Shown here one piece after another: positions 32,896-43,570 of a stretch of 64,000 bases of DNA. The translations under genes were made by a program, and so were the position numbers. The notes beneath the pieces are model-generated. The model had not been told where the DNA came from. It did not search any database and saw only the letters and a program-made list of their open reading frames with translations. Position 1 is the first letter of the stretch. The number at the start of each line of letters is the position of its first letter. The DNA comes from Arenicola marina (Eukaryota > Annelida > Polychaeta > Arenicolidae). The stretch lies in contig OZ025256.1 of NCBI GenBank assembly GCA_964019135.1, forward strand, positions 2,604,001 through 2,668,000. The letters are read 5' to 3'.

Positions 32896-33529
32896 CTTTT
32901 ATTCACTTGCTGAATATGACTTTGTGGGGGTCAATGTGGTATTACTGCTTAAATATAGTATAATATCATATATCACTGTATAATGCAGTATCAGCATGCT
33001 GAACCACGTAACATATCACCATTTCCCAAAATGATACTTTAGTTGAATCATTTACCTATAATTTTTCTTCTAACTTTTGAAACCCTGTACAGAAGGATGC
33101 TGAACGCGTTAAATCATGAAGCGAAAAGTCAATACTGCGTAACTACGCGTCAATGACAAGGTATATTTAAGAAAAGCAAAAGGCAGCTGAAAATATTAAA
33201 TTAAAGCAAAATTATTAGGAGTATGGCCGGTACAATTGAAACGAAGATACATGTAATGACGTCCTGATTCCCGGGAGGCCAACACAGCCGTATGGCAACA
33301 GACGCCAATGTCACATCGTCAACTTTCCTCTTACCACCGATTTAATATTCCAACGAAAACACTTTGGCCTAATCAGAATTATTCGTTATGTAGGTTATTT
33401 TATACATTGCATCCAATAGAAGAATCTGTCTTTTTGGCAAAAACTATCTGATAATATGCACCAATATCGTATTGCCTTCACGAAGTCTTGTCAACCCGTG
33501 ATGGAGTAGGTAACGCCCTAGGTTATTGT
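32896..33529. other. No feature recognised
   Basis: AT-leaning unique-looking DNA with no recognised exon or repeat. Confidence 0.5.
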
Positions 33530-33716
33530 CGAGTGTGCTCTTCTCAGGCGAGCCCAAGTGCGGTTCGATCGAGCCTTACCTATGAACAACATGCCTATGT
33601 GAATGCAGAATTATGATCCCAGACCTTTCTTCGCAAAGGGTCGGGATTACTCATGGAGACATGGCTACACTCTACCTTGACCCTTCCCATATATATGACC
33701 TATTTAACCAACCAAT
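33530..33716 (+). mobile_element. Divergent SINE copy
   Basis: Plus-oriented relic: GGTTCGATCGAGCC, ATGATCCCAGACCTTTCTTC, GCAAAGGGTCGGGATTACTC, GACATGGCTACACTCTACCT and the AACCAACCAATT tail. The A-box end is too diverged to place. Confidence 0.6.
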
Positions 33717-33764
33717 TAATACTGTTCGGCCGACCATAGCCTCGCCCGGCCATCTGGTAACGTC

Positions 33765-33888
33765 AGGTTGGTTGTTGGTTGTCTCGGGACGCTACAACAA
33801 AATCTGGCCATATGGCGTCAATGGGAAAAGGAAGGGAGAGTGGAGCCATGTCCCCGGAGGTAACCCCTCACTCTTTGCGAAAGAATCG
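33765..33888 (-). mobile_element. SINE, truncated
   Basis: Tail half: GGTTGGTTGTTGGTTGTCTC, TGGCCATATGGCGTCAATGG, GAGTGGAGCCATGTCCCCGG and CACTCTTTGCGAA. The tRNA-like part is absent. Confidence 0.85.
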
Positions 33889-34113
33889 CCAGAAGTGAAG
33901 TCTGCGACCTGACGCAGATTTAACGTATTTCTCAGGCCGCCTTCAACCATCACTCCGTGATTCTGTTATCGGCAGTGCCCAGCGTCAGTCCCGTACCTAT
34001 TCATGACCTAAGTAGACGCACCGTGGTTTTATATATAGACGCGTCGATTGGTGTTTGAGGACACCTCTGTGTGCATATGGTCAACCAAGGCGAAGGAACC
34101 AGGGAAAATATGA

Positions 34114-34372
34114 TGGTTAGTTGTATATTCAGGACGCTTTAACCACTTGTGGTCATATCGCTTCAATGGGAGACGGAAGGGAGCGTGGAACCATGTCCCC
34201 GGGGGATAAACCCCCTACTCTTTGCGGAGAAGGACATGGGATCTTTATCCTACGACCACACACACATGGCCACAGCGGGGCGCGAACCACCGATCCACGT
34301 GCCGTTAGGCTCTCAGGTGGCCATAGCGCTCAAGGCGAGCGCTCTAACCTATTGAGCTATCGGGACGGCCCC
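34114..34372 (-). mobile_element. tRNA-derived SINE, near full length
   Basis: Minus-oriented, with all family blocks: TTAGTTGTATATTCAGGACG, GGTCATATCGCTTCAATGGG, GGGGGATAAACCCCCTACTC, GGGGCGCGAACCACCGATCC and head GAGCTATCGGGACGGCCCC. A target duplication is not clear. Confidence 0.92.
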
Positions 34373-34931
34373 TCAATAAGATGAGGGGATGCCATGGCGC
34401 CAGATACGTGTAGTTGGTAATCTGCAGCCAGCGTGTCCGCGGCAGTCGAGTACGTCATCTCTCGACCACGGGGGCCTCCCTCCCAACAAGGGGCTCCCCA
34501 ATGCATCATGATCATAAAGGCTTGAGCACTAAACACGATTATATGTCCCCTTTTCCATTTAAAGGATGCGCAACAATGGCAAAACGAGAAAAATAAACCA
34601 AAATAAAACATGAAATGGCGCTCACTGAGCAGGAGCAAAAGTGACTGCCAATAAGCTGCGACCAGGAGGATGGCCGTTTGTACCCCGCCTCCCACCCCTC
34701 GCCCAGCTCAAGCCGCCGCTTTATCAGTTCTTTTGCGGATAAATGATTTACATTTACAACATGGTCTGTGTGTATAGATCAGGATTTACCCAGACAGCGC
34801 CCCCTGTGGAGAATGGCAAGAAAGCGCCAAGGGGTCCTCTCGTCGTCGACGGGTTTGGTCTTCACAACATGGCGAGACGCCGGAGTACGAAACTAACGCC
34901 AGCCACATGAGGCCGTCTTTGCATTCCGCAG
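34373..34931. other. No feature recognised
   Basis: Unique-looking DNA with short open frames only. Confidence 0.5.
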
Positions 34932-34951
34932 CACGTGACGTCACAGATTGG
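34932..34951 (+). promoter_or_regulatory. Overlapping E-box and CRE next to inverted CCAAT
   Basis: CACGTG (34932-34937) overlaps TGACGTCA (34936-34943), and ATTGG (reverse CCAAT) follows at 34947-34951. A Kozak-type ATG lies 56 bp further on. The compact arrangement resembles a TATA-less housekeeping promoter. There is no transcript evidence. Confidence 0.35.
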
Positions 34952-35006
34952 CAGCAGTAGCCAGAATCCAAGAGACTATTTGATGCCCGGCGCCCGGAAA
35001 GAAAAC

Positions 35007-35147
35007 ATGGCTGCGACGGACAAATCTGAGTCAGCCATGGGTTGGCCTTTGATCGGGATAACCAGACTAGACAACTATCAACAATGGGAGAGCACTTGGC
35101 GAACCCATCAAGGAGCCAAGGCATGGAATGGATGGATGGACGGATAA
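35007..35147 (+). CDS. Hypothetical short open frame or first exon
   Basis: AACATGGCTGCGACGG gives MAATDKSESAMG..., a composition common at the N-termini of intracellular proteins. The frame stops after 46 codons in a GGATGGATGGAC repeat. I find no strong splice donor inside and no recognised domain. It is supported only by the promoter-like motifs upstream and could be non-coding. Confidence 0.18.
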   Translation: MAATDKSESAMGWPLIGITRLDNYQQWESTWRTHQGAKAWNGWMDG

Positions 35148-35204
35148 CTTTTTTGTTTTAAGCCACCTTTGTGGACACACATGCGCCAATGTCATGACAG
35201 TATA

Positions 35205-35351
35205 GGCGTGGATCCAAGGCAGGTCAAGGCGGGGATCAGCCACCCCCGACCCCCCCCCCCCACCCACCAGATAGTGTAGGTAGATGGTGGGCTTAAGGCG
35301 GTGACGAAATAGTCACCCCAACCCCCCTTCTCGAAATCCTGGATTCGCGAC
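35205..35351. mobile_element. Possible short hAT-like non-autonomous element
   Basis: GGCGTGGATCCA at the left and TGGATTCGCGAC at the right are imperfect inverted repeats (9 of 12 by hand), enclosing about 150 bp with a C run. Such GGATCCA-type ends are common in animal hAT MITEs. No target duplication identified. Confidence 0.35.
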
Positions 35352-35593
35352 AGTAGTACATTGCCCTGTTCTGGCATATAACGTCATCACATGCCATGTC
35401 CAACAGCGCTCAACGATGTGATCATGATATCAGCGTCATGTTGTTTGTAGCCTGCTGTCTGTTCAACTGCAGTTGCCAGTTCATCAGCTGAAGAATCTTC
35501 CAGTAGTTGTTGACGACAAGATCTAGGATGCGTCTCCTTCCAGGGTTGAAGCACCAAGTGATTTAAAAAAAATGTTATCCCACTTTTATACTA

Positions 35594-35904
35594 CCCTAGT
35601 GCTGCCGCCACTCACTGTGGGCCCAGAACGCCACGGTCGCCCCCGGTTGCCTACGGATGGCCCCGGTAGCTTGCACGGTGGTACTACGGTGGAGCCCGGT
35701 TGTACTACGGTGGCACTAAGGTTTCACAAGGTTTGGAAATACCGGGGCTCGGTCTCGGTTCATGCCGGTAGTTTTGAACAGTTCAAAACTACCAGGGCGA
35801 CCTACGGTTCACCACGGTACACCTCGGATTGGCCCGGATTGACTACGGACTCGCTACGGTTGCGCAGGGTTGTCCAAGGTTGTCCCCGGTTTTCAGAACT
35901 AGGG
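35594..35904. mobile_element. MITE-like element with central palindrome
   Basis: Termini CCCTAGTGCTG (35594-35604) and CAGAACTAGGG (35894-35904) are inverted repeats (10 of 11), each flanked by TA (35592-35593 and 35905-35906) as in TA-targeting elements. Near the centre a perfect 13-bp inverted repeat, GGTAGTTTTGAAC (35767-35779) and GTTCAAAACTACC (35781-35793), surrounds a single A. The interior is rich in CTACGGT and CCCGGT words. No coding capacity. Confidence 0.65.
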
Positions 35905-36000
35905 TAAACCGGGACAGTGTGCACTGGTTAATCCTATTTGAGATATCTGACAGAGCTTGACACTGTCATCCCATTGAGGTACCGCTGCTTGGTCCTGATT

Positions 36001-36274
36001 GGTTGGTTGGTTGGTTGTATATTCAGGACGCGTTAACCACTGCTGGTCATATCGCGTCAATGGGAGAAGGAAGGGAGAGTGGAGCCATGTCCTCGGGGGT
36101 AAACCCCCTACTCTTTGCGAAGTAGGACAAGGGATCTTTATCAGGGGATCTGATCACACAGACATGGCCGCCACGGGACTCGAACCATTGATCCACGTGC
36201 CGTTAGGCTCTCAGGTAGCCAGATCACTTTGGTGGCGAGCGCTCTAGCCCACTGAGCTACCGGGCGGGCGCCGT
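36001..36274 (-). mobile_element. tRNA-derived SINE with target duplication
   Basis: Flanks TTGGTCCTGATT (35989-36000) and TTGATCCTGATT (36275-36286) match at 11 of 12 positions. Inside is a minus-oriented SINE with a long GGTTGGTTGGTTGGTTGTAT tail and head GAGCTACCGGGCGGGCGCC. A local duplication of GGGATCT interrupts the body. Confidence 0.92.
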
Positions 36275-36827
36275 TTGATCCTGATTACATCTCCTAATTT
36301 CTCGTGGGGCACGATTCCATCTCTGACGAGACGTTTTCACATTCTCGTGTAGTTCGCCAAATACGAATCGCATTACTGAAGTGAGTACCAAGCCAACAAT
36401 ATTCCATTATTCTGTAAAGGCACAGATGTCAAATTCACACAATTCCAAGACGCCAGCGCACCCTCATCGATATGACAGCTTCATAACATACGTATGGTGA
36501 TATTATCATTACAAATTTCCATTACGTAAATGCAATATCGTTCGGTGACATCATTGATGCATATACGAATGCCGCTTCACACAATACATATCTATAAAAC
36601 AATTAACTCCCATGGCACTAATATAATTAAGCGATTATTTTTAATGTACTGCGGGTCATCCTATAATAGGGCAGTAGGGACCTGCTGAAAAAAAAACTAG
36701 TCGAATGTTTTAATTTCTCAACACGCCACCGCAGTGAGTCCCAGCGATTCAAGTGACATTATTTTTCTAAATAAGCTCTAAAATGGCATTCCGTTCAATC
36801 CAGGGTGGGGGGAGGGGGGGGGGGGGG
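36275..36827. other. No gene; poly-G
   Basis: G-rich run near 36806-36827; otherwise unique-looking with no exon. Confidence 0.5.
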
Positions 36828-36862
36828 TGGTTGTATAGTCAGGACGCTTTAACCACGTGGTA
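36828..36862 (-). mobile_element. SINE tail fragment
   Basis: GGTTGTATAGTCAGGACGCT and TTAACCACG match the SINE tail only, directly after a G run. Confidence 0.55.
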
Positions 36863-37699
36863 ATGTCGTGTGACTAAAGGTACGAAGTGGCATCGATGCG
36901 AAATCCATCGAATGGCAACCAGTCTTGGGTACGAAGGCACACAAGGTCCATCTGAGGCAAAGAGTAAGTGACACACACGGACAATGCGTCCTTGTTATAG
37001 CCGCCCACTCAGAGCTGGATATAGAGCCCTCCCCCCCCCCCCCCAAACCCCCCATTCCTCCCCCTCCCACACCAAAAATACCCGACAAAAACTAAACCAG
37101 TCGATCGTGTCTCCCGCGTCGCTTCTTTTTCATGCTACTGAAATCCCCACCATGCACAGCTCCCCCTCCCCCCCCACCCCCGCCTACCCCTTTCCTCCTC
37201 CCCTTCTCTTCTCGACCCTTATTACCGCACCGGAGAAAGTTCTTAATCAATATCTCTGGCGCTGGATAGACACAACCAGTCTTGAGGGGGTACCGCCATC
37301 GGTCACCCCCGCCGCCTCCACTCAGACACTTGGTGTGACTGACAGGCAGGTGAGCCGGCAAACCTTATCGCAATCACATGCACTTAAGCGCCGCCCCTAC
37401 CTTCAGCCCTCACCCCCACCCCACCCCGTCCCAGGCCTCTTAGTTACCCCCCCCCACCGCCCCAACTCCCGACCTCCGCCGCAGAAAGAACAATCCGGTC
37501 TACACTTGCAGGTCAATAACCTACATACATTTATTGGTTATCTGTCCAGCATTTCGGCATTTATTTCTACGTGCTGGGACTGGGTTTTCATTCTCTCGAG
37601 AAAGCTATGTTTTTAAGACGATGTGTGTGGATGTGGTTTGGTATATTTTTCCAGCATTGTCATTTGACGGCGAGTTTTTTATTATTTTACAGCTTTTTG
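36863..37699. other. No gene; C-rich patches
   Basis: C runs near 37029-37044 and in 37160-37200 and 37410-37460. The 210-codon plus open frame over 36984-37616 is proline/serine-rich and compositional. Confidence 0.45.
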
Positions 37700-39627
37700 C
37701 ACAAGGAACCAGGCACAAGGAACCAGGTACAAGGAACCAGGCACAAGGAACCAGGCACAAGGAACTATGGACAAGGAACCAATCACAAGAAACTGAGCAC
37801 AAGGAACCAGGGACAAGGAACCAGAGACAAGGAACCAGGGACAAGGAACCAGGGACAAGAAACCAGGGACAAGGAACCAATCACAAGAAAATGAGCACAA
37901 GGAACCAGGGACAAGGAACCAGAGACAAGGAACCGGGGACAAGGAACCAGGGACAAGGAACCAGGCACAATGAACCAGGCACAAGGAGCTATGGACAAGG
38001 AACCAGACAAGAAATCATACACAAGGAACCAGGCACAAGGAACTAGTGACAAGGAAAAGATACAATGAACCAGGGACAAGGAACCAGGCACAAGGAACTA
38101 TGGACAAGGAACCAATCACAAGAAACTGAGCACAAGGAACCAGGAACAAGGAACCAGAGACAAGAAACCAGGCACCAGGAAACAGGGACAAGGAACCAGG
38201 GACAAGAAACCAGTGACAAGGAACCAGGGACAAGGAACAAGGCACAAGGAACCAGTGACAAGGAACCAGTGACAAGGAATCAGTGACAAGACACAAGGGT
38301 CGAGGAACAAGAAACCAGAAACAAGGAACCAGGCACAAGGAACCAGTGACAAGAAACCAGTGACAAGGAACCAGGGACAAGGAACCAGGCACAAGGAACC
38401 AGTGACAAGGAACCAGTGACAAGGAATCAGTGACAAGGAACCAGGGACAAGGAACAAGAGACAAGAAACCAGGGACAAGGAACTAGGGACAAGGAACCAG
38501 GGACAAGGAACAAGGCACAAGAACCAATCACAAGAAACTGAGCACAAGGCACCAGGGACAAGGAACCAGAGACAAGGAACCAGGGACACGGAACCAGGGA
38601 CAAGGAACCAGGGACAAGGAACCAGGCACAAGGAGCTATGGACAAGGAACCAGACAAGAAACCATACACAAGGAACCAGGCACAAGGAACTAGTGACAAG
38701 GAAAAGATACAATGAACCAGGGACAAGGAACCAGGCACAAGGAACTATGGACAAGGAACCAATCACAAGAAACTGAGCACAAGGAACCAGGGACAAGGAA
38801 CCAGAGACAAGGAACCAGGCACCAGAAAACAGGGACAAGGAACCAGGGACAAGAAACCAGTGACAAGGAACCAGGGACAAGGAACAAGGCACAAGGAACC
38901 AGGGACAAGGAACCAGGCACAATGAAACAGGCACAAGGAACTATGGACAAGGAACCAGACAAGAAACCATACACAAGGAACCAGGCACAAGGAACTAGTG
39001 ACAAGGAAAAGATACAATGAACCAGGGACAAGGAACCAGGAACAAGGAACTATGGACAAGGAACCAATCACAAGAAACTGAGCACAAGGAACCAGGGACA
39101 AGGAACCAGAGACAAGGAACCAGGCACCAGGAAACAGGGACAAGGAACCAGGGACAAGAAACCAGTGACAAGGAACCAGGGACAAGGAAAAAGGCACAAG
39201 GAACCACTGACAAGGAACCAGTGACAAGGAATCAGTGACAAGACACAAGGGTCGAGGAACAAGAAACCAGAAACAAGGAACCAGGCACAAGGAACCAGTG
39301 ACAAGAAACCAGTGACAAGGAACCAGGGACAAGGAACCAGGCACAGGGAACCAGTGACAAGGAACCAGTGACAAGGAACCAGTGACAAGGAATCAGTGAC
39401 AAGACACAAGGGACGAGGAACAAGAAACCAGAAACAAGGAACCAGGCACAAGGAGCCAGTGACAAGAAACCAGTGACAAGGAACCAGGGACAAGGAACCA
39501 GGGACAAGGAACCAGGCACAAGGAACCAGTGACAAGGAACCAGTGACAAGGAACCAGGGACAAGGAACCAGACACAAGGAACAAGAGACAAGAAACCAGG
39601 GACAAGGAACCAGGGACAAGGAACCAG
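37700..39627. repeat. 14-bp tandem satellite, left block
   Basis: Units of ACAAGGAACCAGGG type, about 138 copies, with variants (AACTATGG, AATCAC, GAAACTGAGC) arranged in repeated blocks. For example, the run starting CAATGAACCAGGGACAAGG near 38063 recurs near 38711 and 39015. As the monomer has no stop in any minus frame and 14 is not divisible by 3, all minus frames are open and cycle through one Ser/Leu/Val/Pro/Cys/Trp peptide. It is the same array as 41520-41922. Confidence 0.97.
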
Positions 39628-40193
39628 CAGGGTTCCCACAGGAAACACCAAAACAAATTCCCTGAATTTTCCCTGATTTCTCCCGTAGTCACTGAAAATT
39701 TCCCTGAGTAATCGAAAAGCATGTGGGCTTCAACATCCCGATTATTATATATGTTTTAAATTCATTTGGAGTAAAGGGAATTGTTTTACTGAGGATGGTC
39801 TGAAAATTATAAAAGAACATGTCAAGAGAGAAGTCCTTATTCAGGGCTTTCAACAAAAAAAATCCCAATTATAGCCACGCCCACTCCACCAAATAATTGC
39901 CCGTAGTCACGCCCACTCCACCAAATAATTGCCCGTAGTTAAATATCATGCCGATTACAACCCTCATGCAGTGAATGACGTCTAGTTTGTGGGGGTCAAT
40001 GCCAGGAGGCGGGTGCACTGTTATTCTTATCTGGGGGGGGGGGGGGGGTCCGTTAGCCTTGATGCCTAAGGGAGCTGACATTTATGATAAAAAAAAATTC
40101 CCCTATGGAGCGGATATTTTAAAACTTACGACTGGGGGGGGGGGGGGGAATTGTGCGTTCACAGAGCGGGGTGCCGCATGAAAAAATACACCT

Positions 40194-40494
40194 TCCGAGC
40201 GGATTTTGGCGGTAAAGGGCCCCTACCGAGCAGATTTTGGCGGTAAAGGGCCCCTACCGAGCAGATTTTGGCGGTAAAGGGCCCCTACCGAGCAGATTTT
40301 GGCGGTACAGGGCCCCTACCGAGCAGATTTTGGCGGTAAAGGGCCCCTACCGAGCAGATTTTGGCGGTGAAGGGCCCCTACCGAGCAGATTTTGGCGGTA
40401 AAGGGCCCCTACCGAGCAGATTTTGGCGGTGAAGGGCCCCTACCGAGCAGATTTTGGCGGTAAAGGGCCCCTACCGAGCAGATTTTGGCGGTGA
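40194..40494. repeat. 31-bp tandem array inside the hAT-like element
   Basis: About 9.7 nearly identical units of GAGCAGATTTTGGCGGTAAA plus GGGCCCCTACC. Each unit contains the palindrome GGGCCC. High unit identity suggests recent amplification. Confidence 0.95.
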
Positions 40495-41390
40495 AAAGGA
40501 GGGGTTTACCGCGGAACGCCCCCGCCCATAGCAATGTATTAAGAACGCCCATGCGGGTCTCATTTAGCCCTCTCTTTGGATTATATTAAGGATTATGTGT
40601 TTCACAAATAGTGGACACTTTTCATTGTTTAGACATCGCCAGATCAATTAGAATTTCTCAAGGGTAAGGTTCAAGTGATAACTTTGTCAACGGAGGCATG
40701 CAACGTTTTACTCGGGAACAAAGTTTGTATCACAACTTACCCACAGCAGAGCAATGCGAGGAACATGGCCGGATTTCCTTAGTTGGCACACAGTTATAAC
40801 CACATCCATAGAATTTGCACGACAAAAAATATATTTTACTCGTCTCTTACGTCATCTAAAAATATAACTCTGCTAACCCTGACAACTGCAATATTTCTAG
40901 TTGGAGTGCATTTAATGCATCACACCTCGTACAACACAACAAAAAAGGCCAAATTGTATTATGTGGACATAGCCACAATTAATTAAAAGCTCTGAGACAA
41001 AGGTTGCTCAAATCTGTTTTGGCTTCAAGCACAGTTTTTAATTATAGATATGTAATGTATACATTTAGTAGCGATATGCTTCATGATTTTGCTAATTGCA
41101 TGAAACCACCAGTAGTAAATCAAGTTAAAATTGCATTTTGAACAAAAAACAACTTGAAGACGTGCGGTGAACATTTCAAAATTCAGGTCTCAATTCAGTG
41201 AGATTCTTAAAGCGTGAACACAAATGATAGCAAGAAAACTTATGTCATACATGCCATTGCATAATTATACAAGATCAGGCCCATAACCATTTACCTAGTA
41301 GGGTGCTATTAACCATATAAGACAGGGAATTCACAACCTTCTAGACATTAGTAGTGACTGTGACTGAACAGTGACCAAAATGTAACCTAT
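40495..41390. other. Interior of the hAT-like element, no gene
   Basis: AT-leaning sequence without a recognised domain. The 67-codon plus frame at 40783-40986 does not look like a transposase. Confidence 0.5.
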
Positions 41391-41519
41391 GCTCCTGAAA
41401 TTCCCGGATTTTTCCCGGATTTTGGCTTGAAAATGAAATTCCCTGAGTTTTCCCTGCAGGGAATTTTTTGTCATCATTTTCCCTGTTTTCCCTGTTTTAC
41501 CTGACCTGTGGGAACCCTG

Positions 41520-41922
41520 AACCAGGGACAAGGAACCAGGCATAATGAACGAGGCACTAGGAACCAAGGACAAGGAACCAGTGACAAGGAACCAGGGACA
41601 AGGAACCAGGGACAAGGAACCAGAGACAAGAAACCAGGGACAAGGAACCAGGCACAAGGAACAAGGCACTAGGAACCAGGGACAAGGAACCAGGGACAAG
41701 GAACAAGGCACTAGGAACCAGGGACAAGGAACCAGGGACAAGGAACCAGGGACAAGGAACCAGAGACAATGAACCAGGGACAAGAAACCAGGGACAAGGA
41801 ACCAGGGACAAGGAACCAAGCACAAGGCACCAGCCACAAGGGGCAAGGCAGAAGGCACCAGCCACAAGGGACAAGGCACCAGAAACAAGGAACAAGTGAC
41901 AAGGGCCAAGGGAACCAGGGAC
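41520..41922. repeat. 14-bp tandem satellite, right block
   Basis: Continuation of the 37700 array after the transposon, with GAACCAGGGACAAG units and more CACTAGGAACC and GGCACCAGCCACAAGG variants toward the right edge. Confidence 0.95.
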
Positions 41923-42019
41923 GGACGATGAGATGGATAGTTGGAGGTGCGCTACCTCTCGATCACGTGGTCCCCTTGTCAGAATACCAGTCCCCACAGC
42001 AATTCATCAGGGTCGGGAT

Positions 42020-42385
42020 ATTACCCCATCACTCTGGTGGGGGCGGAGGAAGGCGGGGGCGGGGGGGGGGGGCTGGAGGGGGGCGCTTTCAGCCCGTCCC
42101 AGTATCACCTAGTTCTACGTGCAATCCCCTGCAACCCTGTCCCTCACACACCAATCTATGCCCCCCCCTTCCTCCTACCACACCATCCCCTCCAACCTAC
42201 CCCTCATACATCAATTGATGCCCCTCCCCCTCCTACCAAAACCCCCACATACAACCCCACCCATCACCCATCAATCCTTTCCACCCAGCCCCCAATCGTA
42301 ATACACCAGCACCTCCAACCGTACCCCTAACACATCAATCCTTGCCAACCCCCCACTCTCCACCCCCACCCCCCCCCCCCCAACC
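42020..42385. repeat. Dispersed C-rich repeat, copy 1
   Basis: Begins CCCCATCACTCTGGTGGGGG, then a G run and GGCGCTTTCAGCCCGTCC, then a degenerate unit of roughly 50 bp with CCTCACACACCAAT and CTCCAACC words. The same order occurs at 57463-57655, so this is a repeat family rather than chance C-richness. Confidence 0.65.
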
Positions 42386-42813
42386 CTACCCTCCACCCGC
42401 AGGTTGGGCGGAAATACCGGCCGCTACGCCAGCTTGGTTGCTGGGGGGGTGAGAGGGGCGGGGGTGGCTGACGGAGAGGGTAACGGGCGAGTGAAGGGGT
42501 GACGGGCATGGGAAGGTAATGCCCCCAGTAATGTAACTCGGAGCCCAAGTGTTTCCACTCCCCTACCCCCCCCCCCAACCCCCGCCACCTCATCCACCTG
42601 ACCACCTCTTGATCTACCCTCGCCGTGACCCCTCCCCCTCCCCCCTCAGCCACCTCTACCCTCGCTGCAACCCCGGCCTGGAACACATCCATCACGGTTA
42701 AGTCTTCACAAAGTTGAACCTTTTTCTTTTCAGTGTGGCCACGCATGTTCCATTGGTCGGAGGTTCGAGCCTCTAGCCACATCAACACCAGGCAAGTACA
42801 GATACATAATTAC
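42386..42813. other. No gene; C-rich, possible tRNA-like relic
   Basis: GGAGGTTCGAGCCTC near 42759-42773 resembles a B box just left of the gap, perhaps the remains of a SINE. No other feature. Confidence 0.3.
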
Positions 42814-43013
42814 NNNNNNNNNNNNNNNNNNNNNNNNNNNNNNNNNNNNNNNNNNNNNNNNNNNNNNNNNNNNNNNNNNNNNNNNNNNNNNNNNNNNNNN
42901 NNNNNNNNNNNNNNNNNNNNNNNNNNNNNNNNNNNNNNNNNNNNNNNNNNNNNNNNNNNNNNNNNNNNNNNNNNNNNNNNNNNNNNNNNNNNNNNNNNNN
43001 NNNNNNNNNNNNN
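42814..43013. other. Assembly gap (200 N)
   Basis: Exactly 200 N, same size as the first gap, so a scaffolding placeholder. Its true length and content are unknown. Confidence 0.99.
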
Positions 43014-43129
43014 CAATCAGCCACTGCCTTGTGTCATAATGAGTGGCTGACACTGTAGTCCTGCTCAGTTCTCTACGTCTCCTCTCCTTTCCCAGTTTCT
43101 GCGTCCGCACACTCTGCTCAGCCCAGTGC

Positions 43130-43570
43130 CTTTCTCCATCTCACTCTTTTTGCTCTCTCCTTTCCTCCCCCTCCCTCGCTGTCTCTCTCTCCGTCTCTGT
43201 CTCTCTCCCTCTCTCTCTCTCTCTTCCTCCCCCTCCCCTCGCTGTCTCTCACTGTCTCTCTCCTTTCCTCCCCCTCCCCCTCGCTGTCTCTCACTCTCTC
43301 TCTCTCTCCCCCTCTCTCTCCCTCTGTCTTCCTCCCCCTCTCCTCCATCTCTCTCTGTCTCTTCCTCTCTCTTTTCTCGCCCCCATTCCCTTGCTATCTC
43401 TCTCTCTCTCTCTCCCTCTCTCTCCTCCTCCCCTCCCCTCCCTCTATCTCTCTCTCCCTCTCTCCCTCTCTCTTTCTCGCCCCCTTCCCTTGCTATCTCT
43501 CTCGCACTCTCTCCTCCCCCTGCATTCTTCCTCCCCTTATCTTCCTTATCTCTCTGTCACTCATCACAAT
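43130..43570. repeat. CT-rich simple sequence
   Basis: TCTCTCTCTCCCTCTCTC-type pyrimidine tract of about 440 bp with embedded CCTCCCCCTC motifs. Ser/Leu-rich frames on plus and Glu/Arg-rich frames on minus are artefacts. Confidence 0.92.

Larger units (their letters stand above)
39628..41519. mobile_element. hAT-like non-autonomous DNA transposon inserted in the 14-bp satellite
   Basis: CAGGGTTCCCACAGG at 39628 and its exact complement CCTGTGGGAACCCTG ending at 41519 are perfect 15-bp terminal inverted repeats. AACCAG flanks both sides (39622-39627 and 41520-41525), consistent with a 6-bp target duplication in the satellite, though the repeat background makes exact length uncertain. TTCCCTGA-type words are repeated in subterminal regions at both ends. 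CAGGG-type termini are typical of hAT elements. The 1892-bp interior has no transposase-like frame; it contains a 28-bp direct repeat (39872-39938), two long G runs (about 40034-40048 and 40134-40148) and a 31-bp tandem array. Confidence 0.82.

Noticed and set aside
37534..39651. Numerous Ser/Leu/Trp/Cys-rich minus frames and Glu/Arg/Asn-rich plus frames
   Set aside because: All arise from the 14-bp satellite and change register with each variant unit.
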